The position numbers were made by a program, and so were the translations under genes. Source: Candidatus Hodarchaeota archaeon (GTDB lineage Archaea > Asgardarchaeota > Heimdallarchaeia > Hodarchaeales > YT1-039). Taken from it: a DNA stretch of 8,075 nt. Below, one piece after another: positions 1 to 6,836 of this stretch (positions are counted from its first letter, which is position 1; every line of letters begins with the position of its first letter). The notes below the pieces were generated by a model. That model was given only the letters and a program-made list of their open reading frames with translations, ran no database searches and was not told the DNA's origin. The stretch spans positions 1-8,075 of the forward strand of contig JAEOTF010000284.1 in NCBI GenBank assembly GCA_016840025.1, written 5' to 3'.

Positions 1-2793
1 AATAAGGATACTAAAGCTAATTGCTAAAAGAGCATTCACACCTTCGAGGTATATCGAAAAGTCCTCTATACCGGAACTAATAATTGCTGATAGTAATATT
101 GTAGTTAATGCAATTAATAGAATAATAGACTCAAATTCATTAATTAAGGGATCTGGTATTAGGATAATCACAATAAAAAGTCCTGTGTTGAGTAATAATA
201 CTCCTATATGGTCAAAGATAATCCATCTAATCCCTATGAGGACAAATAGGGCTAAAAGCGTTCCAGAGATCATTATCAATATCCAATAGTCTATAACAGT
301 CTTTGTGAGAAGTATTCCTATCAAAAGGATGTAAGAAGTTCCTGGAACTAGTATGCTTATTTTCTGCCCTGCTTGCCGATCCTTTGTATTTATGAGGGCA
401 AGAATGAGAATATTTAATCCTAGAAGTCCTAAGAATATTCCTGCTACTACATTAGAATATCTCCATGCTGAACTAAAACTTTCGTTTTTCGAAACAATTG
501 CAGCAAGAAAGCCTAAAGCAGGAATTACAATTAGAAGAGATGCATCCTCTGTCAATATTTCTCGTTTTCTTACTCCTGATACAGTCCAAACCGCGGGTAC
601 AAATAGGAGCATATATTGGACACCAAGCCAGGAAGTTTTATCCCACCACGTTATGATCCATCCAGTAAAAGTGAGCCAGATTATGGTTCCATCTCTTAAA
701 TAATATGCTGCGGTCTCATAATTAGCATTTAACCAATACGCAACGTCAAATGAATGTCCTATAGCAAAAAAAGTTACGACCATCATAGAAAACCATTCAG
801 GAAAACTACCAAGATAATAAAATATGGCCATGGCAGGCGCAAAGAACATTTTACCTAAGCGTAATAAGGGCAGTTCAGGGGTTTGTGGAAGGGATTGTAC
901 GATTGTTATTAAACAAAAGGCAAATAAGAGGATAATCACCTTTTCTTCTCCATATTCCAGATTTTTCACATCTGCAGGCCATTTAGCTAGAGCTGCTGAT
1001 ACCGATACGAGAAGAAACATTATTGAGCTAATCACTGAAGATATCTCTCTATTTTGCGGTGTTAGTTGTTTAGAATAGAACAAATGGGCTACAAAGATCG
1101 TCAATAAAACCATCGATAAGAATAAACTCAAGACACTAAACCAATCTTCTGTCACTTTAGTAAATATTCGTAATGACAGGAAAAAGGGAGGAAAAATTAA
1201 TCCTGACCACATTCCCCATTTTTTGATTCGTTTGAAGAGGATTAACTCACCGCCAACAGGAATAAATGCTAAAATAAAAAGAATAATGACAACATCACCA
1301 GTTAATCCCCTTATTAGAGTTTCTAATGATATTAAAAGTGTCATTCCTATTAGAATCGGTTCAGTTATCCTATCAGAGGTCTTATGGAGAATTAAAATGA
1401 AAATTATCAGAAGAAATAGTTGACTTATGACTAAAATAGCCTCGGTAATTATAATAAATGATAGTAAAAGTGAAATTTGAGTAAATATCGTTGCAAATAG
1501 AGCTTTTGAGGATTTTCGGAGTAGAAATATAAGGTAGTAGCTCAGAACAGCTCCAACATAAATTAATACAATGGACTCGATCTCTATTTTACTTTCACCA
1601 AATAATGCCAAAGGACACATAAATACTGTCATACTGGATAACGATAAGTATATAGGTCGGTTAATCATCTCTTTTCTAAATACACTCTTCAATAAAACCC
1701 AAATCGGTGGCAAAATTACAATTGATGCTACAGTTACTGAAGGTACAAATCCTGATAGTGTATGGGGGTTGATTCCAATTAATAAAGCTGCAATCCATGA
1801 ACTAACTCCAAATAATTCATCTAAATCGCTTAACCACAACAACCCAAAAAGTACTAATGCCGATAGTAGAATTAACGTGTTTAATTCTTTACTATCCAAT
1901 ACCCGTGAAAACGCCAGTCTTTCTATGGTCGAAAAACTAAAAATAGCCATAAAAGCTGCAAAAAGTGAAAATCTATATCTCCAAAAGTAAACTAAATTGA
2001 TTAAGAGCCAAAAAATAGCTATTAAAAGAAAAAGTGGAAAATTATGAATATCTGAAGCTACTTCCCAAGAAACTACTTCTTCTGTTGTTCTTTCGATATC
2101 GATGATAAGAGAGGCAAAATGCCCTAAGCCTATCCCAACAGCGAGGAAGATATATTGCCAATCTTCCTTAATCCTCCTATCAAATAAAGTTAATAGATGA
2201 TATAGGAATAAAATTAGTATCCCACTTATCAGGAAGATCTCTGAAATCACTATATCATTTATTGTAGGTGTCTCAATTTTTACTAGATCGGGAAATAGAA
2301 AAATAGCAGTCCAAATAATTGTTATACAAGCAGCTATGAAAGAAGCTGCAAAAAGATATTTAGGGGATTCTAAAATCTTTTCCCATAGTTCAAGTCTTTT
2401 AGGTTTGATCTTAGGTGAAATTGGTTCTGTCTCAAGTGGTTTAGGTTTGGCTTCTACTACCTCAGTCTCAATTGTTTTTGGCACTATGAGTTTATTTCCA
2501 CATTTAGTACAAAAAATTGATTCAGGGGAAATCTGTTCTCCACATTTTGTACATAACTTTGGTTTTGGTTTTGGCTTAGGCTTAGGCTTAGGCTTAGGCT
2601 TAGGTTTTGGTTTTGGCTTAGGCTTAGGTTTTAACTTTGGCTTAGGCTTAGGCTTAGCTGGTTCAAGCACAGGACTAGTTACTTCGGGGAGAATTAACTT
2701 TACTCCACACGAGGTACAGAATTTAGTTGTAGGGTAGTTCTTTCCTTTACAATTAGGACAAATTTCTGTCCTTTCTCTTTTCTCATGTACCAA
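1..2793 (-). CDS. Large multi-pass membrane protein with two N-terminal zinc ribbons (partial, runs off left edge)
   Basis: One reading frame stays open over 931 codons from a TTG at 2793 to base 1, so the C-terminus is missing. Residues 12-29 form a zinc ribbon (CPNC...CTSC). Residues 47-79 are an almost pure Lys-Pro alternation. Residues 81-98 form a second ribbon (CTKC...CTKC). A further Lys/Pro/Glu-rich stretch leads to about residue 140. From about 147 onward there are roughly two dozen hydrophobic segments with short loops, e.g. near 147-167, 184-204, 213-232, 252-272, 404-424, 614-631, 752-768, 812-830 and 836-855. The ribbons are probably cytoplasmic. TTG is chosen because it is the only start codon in frame ahead of the first ribbon; GAGGAG lies at 2805-2810 on the coding strand and the previous gene stops 8 bases upstream. 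I recognise no family motif: transporter, glycosyltransferase-like or sensor roles are all open. It is the third gene of a minus-strand operon. Confidence 0.87.
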   Translation of the reverse strand, partial: MVHEKRERTEICPNCKGKNYPTTKFCTSCGVKLILPEVTSPVLEPAKPKPKPKLKPKPKPKPKPKPKPKPKPKPKPKPKLCTKCGEQISPESIFCTKCGNKLIVPKTIETEVVEAKPKPLETEPISPKIKPKRLELWEKILESPKYLFAASFIAACITIIWTAIFLFPDLVKIETPTINDIVISEIFLISGILILFLYHLLTLFDRRIKEDWQYIFLAVGIGLGHFASLIIDIERTTEEVVSWEVASDIHNFPLFLLIAIFWLLINLVYFWRYRFSLFAAFMAIFSFSTIERLAFSRVLDSKELNTLILLSALVLFGLLWLSDLDELFGVSSWIAALLIGINPHTLSGFVPSVTVASIVILPPIWVLLKSVFRKEMINRPIYLSLSSMTVFMCPLALFGESKIEIESIVLIYVGAVLSYYLIFLLRKSSKALFATIFTQISLLLSFIIITEAILVISQLFLLIIFILILHKTSDRITEPILIGMTLLISLETLIRGLTGDVVIILFILAFIPVGGELILFKRIKKWGMWSGLIFPPFFLSLRIFTKVTEDWFSVLSLFLSMVLLTIFVAHLFYSKQLTPQNREISSVISSIMFLLVSVSAALAKWPADVKNLEYGEEKVIILLFAFCLITIVQSLPQTPELPLLRLGKMFFAPAMAIFYYLGSFPEWFSMMVVTFFAIGHSFDVAYWLNANYETAAYYLRDGTIIWLTFTGWIITWWDKTSWLGVQYMLLFVPAVWTVSGVRKREILTEDASLLIVIPALGFLAAIVSKNESFSSAWRYSNVVAGIFLGLLGLNILILALINTKDRQAGQKISILVPGTSYILLIGILLTKTVIDYWILIMISGTLLALFVLIGIRWIIFDHIGVLLLNTGLFIVIILIPDPLINEFESIILLIALTTILLSAIISSGIEDFSIYLEGVNALLAISFSILI
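2557..2655 (-). repeat. Hexanucleotide-type repeat encoding a Lys-Pro rod
   Basis: The plus strand reads runs of CTTAGG interspersed with TTTTGG variants. On the coding strand this gives 33 residues alternating Lys and Pro (17 Lys, 15 Pro, one Leu interruption). It links the two zinc ribbons of the large membrane protein. Alternating KP stretches form stiff, extended, positively charged linkers. Mixed AAG/AAA and CCT/CCA codons show that it is older than a single recent expansion, although the run of identical hexamers near 2576-2604 may vary in copy number. Confidence 0.9.
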
Positions 2794-2801
2794 TGCACTA
2801 C

Positions 2802-4442
2802 CTACTCCTCTTTCTTTATCTTTATTGGAGCAGGCTCCTCTTGTTCTTCTTCAAATACAGTTTCTAGGACTTTCTTAATTTGACTCGGGGGATATTTTAC
2901 CAATAATGCAAGTGCCCCCAGTCCACCAGCTCCCACCACAAAGATAACTCCGCGGGGTAATAGGATTCCTTCAGATTTTATCTTAAATGGGACTAGAATT
3001 GTACTTATTGACTTGTTTAAATAGAAAAATTCTACCTTGATAGTAGTTTTTCCAGTATCTGCGTTATCTGGGATTTTTATTTCCAATGTTTTGGTAAAAA
3101 TGTCTTTATCTGCATAGGACGAGAGTGTAACATTTTTTATCCAAGTTCCTGTAATATTTAATATCGTATTAATTCTCAATGGACAATAAATGTTTGTTTT
3201 TATATTAAATGAATCACCTCTCTCAATTTCCTCAGGGAGTGAGATACTCAAAATATGCGGTAATTGACTAAAAACCCAAAGCTTGTAACTGCTGCTTCCA
3301 AATGAATATATCTCATCTGGTATTAGCTTTCGAGATACACTAGCGCAATCAATGTCCTTTTCACCTATAAAAGTGGCTTGAATGAATTCAGTTAGCGTTG
3401 CAAAGATATTTTTGGCTAATTCATCATTAGATTTATGTTTAATTATTTCAGCTGCTAATAGACACGTCAAAGAATTATCGGTAAGTCTTTTATTAGTCAA
3501 CACATCCCGAGTGGCGGTTATATAGCCTGGATAACCCCAATCATAAAAGAGGTCATGAATAGTTTGTAGACAAGATTGAGCACGAGACAAATACGTTGCA
3601 TTATTAGTTTCTTGATAGAGTCGTATATTTGTAATCCCATATAAAGCATTAGTACGACAACTGACTGTATCGGAAATATGAGAGCCATTACTACTAACTT
3701 TGTCAATTATATAATCCCACTCATTTTTAGCATATTTATAGATAAAATCAGCTGCGTTTATACAATCCTGTCTATATTTTGCCTGATCCTCGCTAGATAA
3801 GTCTTTTAATATCTCTAAGATTGAGATAATTATTAGGGATATATCTGCAACATCCCTTGAAGTATCATTTAGATATAGTGAATGGTTATAAGGCGTAGTT
3901 CCCTTTTTCCATCCATTTGAATCTCCAAACACATCTTTAAGAAATTCAAGGGTTTCTGAGCTAATTCTTTGATATTCATCTTGTTGTAGGGTTTCTGAAC
4001 TGATTCCTACTCCTTTATTAAATGCAAGGGCGAAAAGTGCGTGATCTCTTGCGAGTCTGGGCGTTCGTTGATGCCCTTCTGGGTATTTTGAATCATAGAA
4101 GGATAAAAATCCTTCAAAATATAGATCAGTAAAATTTTGTTTGATGAACTGAAGCATATGTTTACATTCTTTCTTTATCCATTCATTTTCTGCAAGCTCA
4201 TTTTCCTTGAATAATGCTAAAGTAAATAGACCGTTAGAAATAGCTGAATATTTACTACTTCCAATTGTTTCTCTATAACCACCAAATTTATTATAGGTTA
4301 GTGTGAGCTTTGTAACCTCAGTTTGAATTGTGTCTAATCGTATAGATTGATTAGAGTCACCTTTGGCATTAATACCAGAAAAAATTGACCCTAGTAATAC
4401 AATAAGCAATAATAATAGAGATAATCTCAGTTTAGTGATCAA
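2802..4442 (-). CDS. Secreted type I membrane protein: helical-hairpin (alpha/alpha toroid-like) domain plus beta-sandwich, C-terminal anchor
   Basis: A 546-residue protein. Residues 1-26 are a signal peptide (basic start, Leu-rich core, Ala at 26). Residues 67-397 contain five similar helical hairpins (about 67-107, 132-172, 197-238, 262-301, 321-358) and a last half-hairpin (382-397), the pattern of (alpha/alpha) toroid folds found in many carbohydrate-active enzymes and some cyclases. Residues 399-492 look like an Ig- or CARDB-like beta-sandwich, 498-516 form one membrane helix, and 517-546 are a charged cytoplasmic tail. Nine N-X-S/T sequons are spread over the outer part, suggesting N-glycosylation. 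No catalytic residues can be assigned, so it may bind rather than cut. The start is TTG at 4442, with GGAGG 8 bases upstream at 4451-4455; this start overlaps the TGA of the upstream gene, so translation is probably coupled. Confidence 0.9.
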   Translation of the reverse strand: MITKLRLSLLLLLIVLLGSIFSGINAKGDSNQSIRLDTIQTEVTKLTLTYNKFGGYRETIGSSKYSAISNGLFTLALFKENELAENEWIKKECKHMLQFIKQNFTDLYFEGFLSFYDSKYPEGHQRTPRLARDHALFALAFNKGVGISSETLQQDEYQRISSETLEFLKDVFGDSNGWKKGTTPYNHSLYLNDTSRDVADISLIIISILEILKDLSSEDQAKYRQDCINAADFIYKYAKNEWDYIIDKVSSNGSHISDTVSCRTNALYGITNIRLYQETNNATYLSRAQSCLQTIHDLFYDWGYPGYITATRDVLTNKRLTDNSLTCLLAAEIIKHKSNDELAKNIFATLTEFIQATFIGEKDIDCASVSRKLIPDEIYSFGSSSYKLWVFSQLPHILSISLPEEIERGDSFNIKTNIYCPLRINTILNITGTWIKNVTLSSYADKDIFTKTLEIKIPDNADTGKTTIKVEFFYLNKSISTILVPFKIKSEGILLPRGVIFVVGAGGLGALALLVKYPPSQIKKVLETVFEEEQEEPAPIKIKKEE

Positions 4443-5341
4443 TCCTTCTTCCTCCTTTTTATTAGGAATACTATTATGCCTATCGCCCCAATTGCTATCG
4501 GAAAACTGAAACCATCTGCCCCTCCATCTCCTTCTTTTTCTTCAGCAGTAGTCTCTTCAGTTGTCATCATTGTCGTCGTCGTTGCTTCTGTAGTTGTCGC
4601 TGTAGTGGTAGTAAATCCTGGCTCTTCTACCCCTGGTGGCTCGAGCACAACATCTGGCGGAGCTACTGCTCCTGGACCCGCAAGTGTTAATTTTGCATAA
4701 TGAGCAGCGTCAGTAATTGAATTCAAAGCAGGCCAATAGAATGGTGGTTCATCACTTTTTTCATAATATAAGCCTATTCCAATGGTTGTGCCTTCTGGTT
4801 CAGGAATTTGAAGATCATAGAGTTTATCACTGGAAGTTAAAGGAATTCGGAAACTAAAAAAAACGGATGGCACCTTTTGACCTGCTAAGTATTTATATAA
4901 AGTTGATTTCTCTCCCCCAAAGTTTTTAAGGTCATTGGGATCAGAAGCATAATCCATATTGTTATATTCCCAGTACCCATCCATTTGTATATTATTACTT
5001 GTAATTTGCTTTAAATCTTCAGGCCATTGGTCATCATTGTTTGCGTCAATACAAATACTTAGTGTAGAATCTCCAGTGACATTTTTAATCACAATACCTA
5101 TCCAAATAGAGCTAAAACTATTTTTAACGTATAAACGAAAATATAGTTCATCTAAACTACTAATTAACTGTCCATCCACTTTTCTTGTATTATCCCAGTC
5201 AGAAGTATTAGTATTCCATACTGATTGAATCTGTTCCGCGTTTTGCCCTACACTTAGCGAAATGGTTTGAAAAATAAGGCAAAGTAATAAGAAAACTAAA
5301 ATCAAAGTTTTTCTATTTTTCTTTCCGCGTATCAATTTCAT
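4439..5341 (-). CDS. Secreted, membrane-anchored surface protein with CBM9/DOMON-like beta domain and Thr-rich stalk
   Basis: A 300-residue protein. Residues 1-33 are a signal peptide with a strongly basic start and a Leu/Ile/Val core. Residues 34-221 are beta-rich: the pattern around 66-86 (LYFRLYVKN then IWIGIVIKN) and the ending YWPALNS...YAKLTLAG resemble CBM9/DOMON-like beta-sandwich modules, which often bind sugars or haem. Residues 99-109 carry an acidic run (DANNDDQWPED) that could bind calcium. A Pro-rich segment (222-243), a Thr/Glu-rich stalk (244-277), a hydrophobic helix (278-294) and a basic end (KRRKKD) make a standard cell-surface anchor. The ATG at 5341 is preferred over the adjoining TTG at 5344 because an AAAGGT Shine-Dalgarno-like site (5347-5352) sits 5 bases before the ATG but only 2 before the TTG. 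First gene of the operon. The domain assignment is inference. Confidence 0.9.
   Translation of the reverse strand: MKLIRGKKNRKTLILVFLLLCLIFQTISLSVGQNAEQIQSVWNTNTSDWDNTRKVDGQLISSLDELYFRLYVKNSFSSIWIGIVIKNVTGDSTLSICIDANNDDQWPEDLKQITSNNIQMDGYWEYNNMDYASDPNDLKNFGGEKSTLYKYLAGQKVPSVFFSFRIPLTSSDKLYDLQIPEPEGTTIGIGLYYEKSDEPPFYWPALNSITDAAHYAKLTLAGPGAVAPPDVVLEPPGVEEPGFTTTTATTTEATTTTMMTTEETTAEEKEGDGGADGFSFPIAIGAIGIIVFLIKRRKKD
4451..4455 (-). promoter_or_regulatory. Shine-Dalgarno site deciding the TTG start of the second operon gene
   Basis: GGAGG on the coding strand lies 8 bases before the TTG at 4442, inside the last codons of the preceding gene (KRRKKD then stop). The stop TGA at 4439-4441 overlaps the TTG start at 4440-4442. 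This placement supports reinitiation or coupled translation of the two surface proteins. Confidence 0.7.
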
Positions 5342-5377
5342 CAATGACCTTTTTAGTTCTTTTTTGTGGAAAAATTC

Positions 5378-5401
5378 TAGGGATTAGAAATTCCATCCCT
5401 A
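5378..5401. promoter_or_regulatory. Inverted repeat, possible operator of the minus-strand operon
   Basis: TAGGGAT (5378-5384) and ATCCCTA (5395-5401) form perfect 7-bp arms around a 10-base spacer. The repeat lies 37-60 bases upstream of the ATG at 5341 and abuts a minus-strand TATA-like sequence (TTTATTTA, plus-strand bases 5400-5407). If that box is used, transcription would start near 5375-5380 and the repeat would sit between box and start, a common repressor position. It might also be chance. Confidence 0.35.
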
Positions 5402-5407
5402 AATAAA
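5400..5407 (-). promoter_or_regulatory. Candidate TATA box of the three-gene minus-strand operon
   Basis: Read on the minus strand this is TTTATTTA, about 60 bases ahead of the first start codon at 5341. Archaeal transcription usually begins about 25 bases downstream of the box, which would give a leader of about 35 bases. The region is AT-rich, so the call rests on position and likeness only. Confidence 0.3.
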
Positions 5408-5489
5408 GGATTGTAAGTTTGATAAGCACTTATTTCTTCTTTACTTAACAAGTTTATTATCCACGTTCATTCTATTTAGAGGAACAAAG

Positions 5490-5500
5490 TTAAAATAAAA
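5490..5500 (+). promoter_or_regulatory. Candidate TATA box of purA
   Basis: TTAAAATAAAA follows a purine-containing AAAG that could serve as a BRE. The expected start would be near 5520, giving a short leader before the ATG at 5537. A GAGGA Shine-Dalgarno site lies at 5526-5530, six bases before that ATG. The rest of the 195-base divergent gap shows only an imperfect palindrome, ATAAGcaCTTAT at 5422-5433. Confidence 0.35.
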
Positions 5501-5536
5501 TGATCAATTTCGCGTTATTGAAGAAGAGGACTTTTT

Positions 5537-6820
5537 ATGTTACCACAAGGAGCTACAGTGGTTGTAGGTTTGCAGTTTGGCGATGAAGGGAAGGGAAAAA
5601 TGATAGACTATTTTGCCCGTGACGCTGACTTAGTTGTTCGCTATAATGGCGGTCCTAATGCTGGACATACTGTCATTGTAGGGGAGAAGGTCTACAAATT
5701 TCGTCTAATGCCTAGTGGAATAGCATATGGCGTAACAGGAGTTATAGCAAACGGTGTAGTGATAGATCCACAGGTATTAGAAGAGGAAGTTGCTAGTTTA
5801 GAAGCGGCCCCTCAATTAAGGATTAGTCCTCGAGCACATATTATCTTTCCCTATCATCGGGTTATGGATGCAGTTGAAGAACTTGCTAGAAAAAAACAAC
5901 ATGCTGGAACGACCAAAAGAGGCGTGGGTCCTGTCTATCAAGATAAAGTAGGGCGATTTGGTCTCAGAGTCATTGATCTATATGATTTAGATCGAATAAA
6001 AGATCGTCTTGCCACATTTCTTTCATTAAAGAGAGATTTAATGCTAAAGCTAAGTCAAGGTGAACTACGTAAAGAAATCGAAGAAACAACTTCACTCGAT
6101 ACTGTACTTTCACAGATCTCTCAATATGCTTCATTTTTAGAGAAATATATAGGTGAAACTTCAATGTACTTGAATGAGCAATTAGACGCCCAGAAAAAGA
6201 TTCTCTTTGAGGGTGCTCAAGGAGCTCTATTGGATCTTGATTTTGGAACTTACCCCTTCTGTACCTCTTCCTCGCCCACTTCGGGTAGTGTTTGTACTGG
6301 AGCTGGTGTGCCACCAACAAAGATTTCTAACATTGTTGGGGTCTTCAAAGCCTATAGTACACGAGTAGGCACCGGGCCCTTTCCTACAGAGTTAATAGAT
6401 GATGAAGCTGATTTAGGGGATCAGATTGCTGAAAAAGGAAAGGAATTTGGTACAGTAACCGGTCGTAAGCGTCGTGTCGGCTGGTTGGATCTACCTGCCC
6501 TCAAACATGCCATTAGAATAAATGGATGTACAGAATTAGCAATGATGAAGATTGATATCCTAGCAGAACTTCCTTCAGTCAAAATTTGTACAGAATACAA
6601 AGTAGGTACAGAAAAATACCCTTCATTCCCTGCGGATCTGAAAGTTTTTGAAGAAATCACTCCGATTTATCATACATCAGTCGGTTGGCCTGAATTTGCA
6701 GATAACGAACTCCCCTCCGAAGCCGAAGCCTATATCCAGTTTTTAGAAAAAGAACTCCAATTACCAATAAAAACCGTATCATTTGGTCCTGAACGGACAC
6801 AAACTCTTCATCGTACATAA
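5537..6820 (+). CDS. purA: Adenylosuccinate synthetase (long form)
   Basis: Catalyses IMP + aspartate + GTP to adenylosuccinate + GDP + phosphate, the first committed step from IMP to AMP, in the cytoplasm. At 427 residues it has the length usual in bacteria and eukaryotes, not the short form (about 340) known from several archaea. Visible motifs: GDEGKGK loop at 15-21 with catalytic Asp16; NGGPNAGHT at 37-45 with catalytic His44; GTTKRGVGP at 124-132; LFEGAQG at 223-229; RVGTGPFPTE at 276-285; TGRKRRVGWLD at 308-318; the guanine-recognising KID at 338-340; and a C-terminal GPER motif at 417-420. The ATG at 5537 has GAGGA six bases upstream and puts the P-loop at the normal distance from the N-terminus. 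No active-site residue is missing. It is followed after 16 bases by a purine phosphoribosyltransferase, probably in one transcript. Confidence 0.98.
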   Translation: MLPQGATVVVGLQFGDEGKGKMIDYFARDADLVVRYNGGPNAGHTVIVGEKVYKFRLMPSGIAYGVTGVIANGVVIDPQVLEEEVASLEAAPQLRISPRAHIIFPYHRVMDAVEELARKKQHAGTTKRGVGPVYQDKVGRFGLRVIDLYDLDRIKDRLATFLSLKRDLMLKLSQGELRKEIEETTSLDTVLSQISQYASFLEKYIGETSMYLNEQLDAQKKILFEGAQGALLDLDFGTYPFCTSSSPTSGSVCTGAGVPPTKISNIVGVFKAYSTRVGTGPFPTELIDDEADLGDQIAEKGKEFGTVTGRKRRVGWLDLPALKHAIRINGCTELAMMKIDILAELPSVKICTEYKVGTEKYPSFPADLKVFEEITPIYHTSVGWPEFADNELPSEAEAYIQFLEKELQLPIKTVSFGPERTQTLHRT

Positions 6821-6836
6821 AATGGTGGACATTAAT

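Noticed and set aside
353..1990. Several plus-strand ORFs of 66-139 codons (353-703, 824-1078, 1223-1423, 1571-1990)
   Set aside because: They lie opposite the continuous minus-strand membrane-protein frame, have no start signals or recognisable domains, and their composition is the mirror of Leu/Ile-rich helices.
2557..2655. TTAGGC-like hexamers resembling a telomere repeat
   Set aside because: The repeat is short, inside a coding frame, mixed with TTTTGG units, and fully explained by Lys-Pro codons.
2336..2737. Plus-strand ORF rich in Gly-Leu and Gly-Phe repeats
   Set aside because: It is the antisense reading of the Lys-Pro rod and zinc ribbons; the minus-strand frame has clear CxxC pairs and continues into a long membrane protein.
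2700..2786. ATG-started frame of 28 codons at the beginning of the third operon gene
   Set aside because: It is out of frame with the zinc ribbon and ends at once; the TTG at 2793 opens the real frame.
4476..5228. Plus-strand ORFs 4476-4700 (Val-rich) and 4959-5228
   Set aside because: They are antisense shadows of the Thr-rich stalk and beta domain of the anchored surface protein.
6783..6836. Longer starts for the phosphoribosyltransferase (TTG 6783, ATG 6822)
   Set aside because: The first reaches 38 bases into purA and adds non-conserved residues; the second lacks a Shine-Dalgarno site, whereas 6837 has GGTGG at good spacing.
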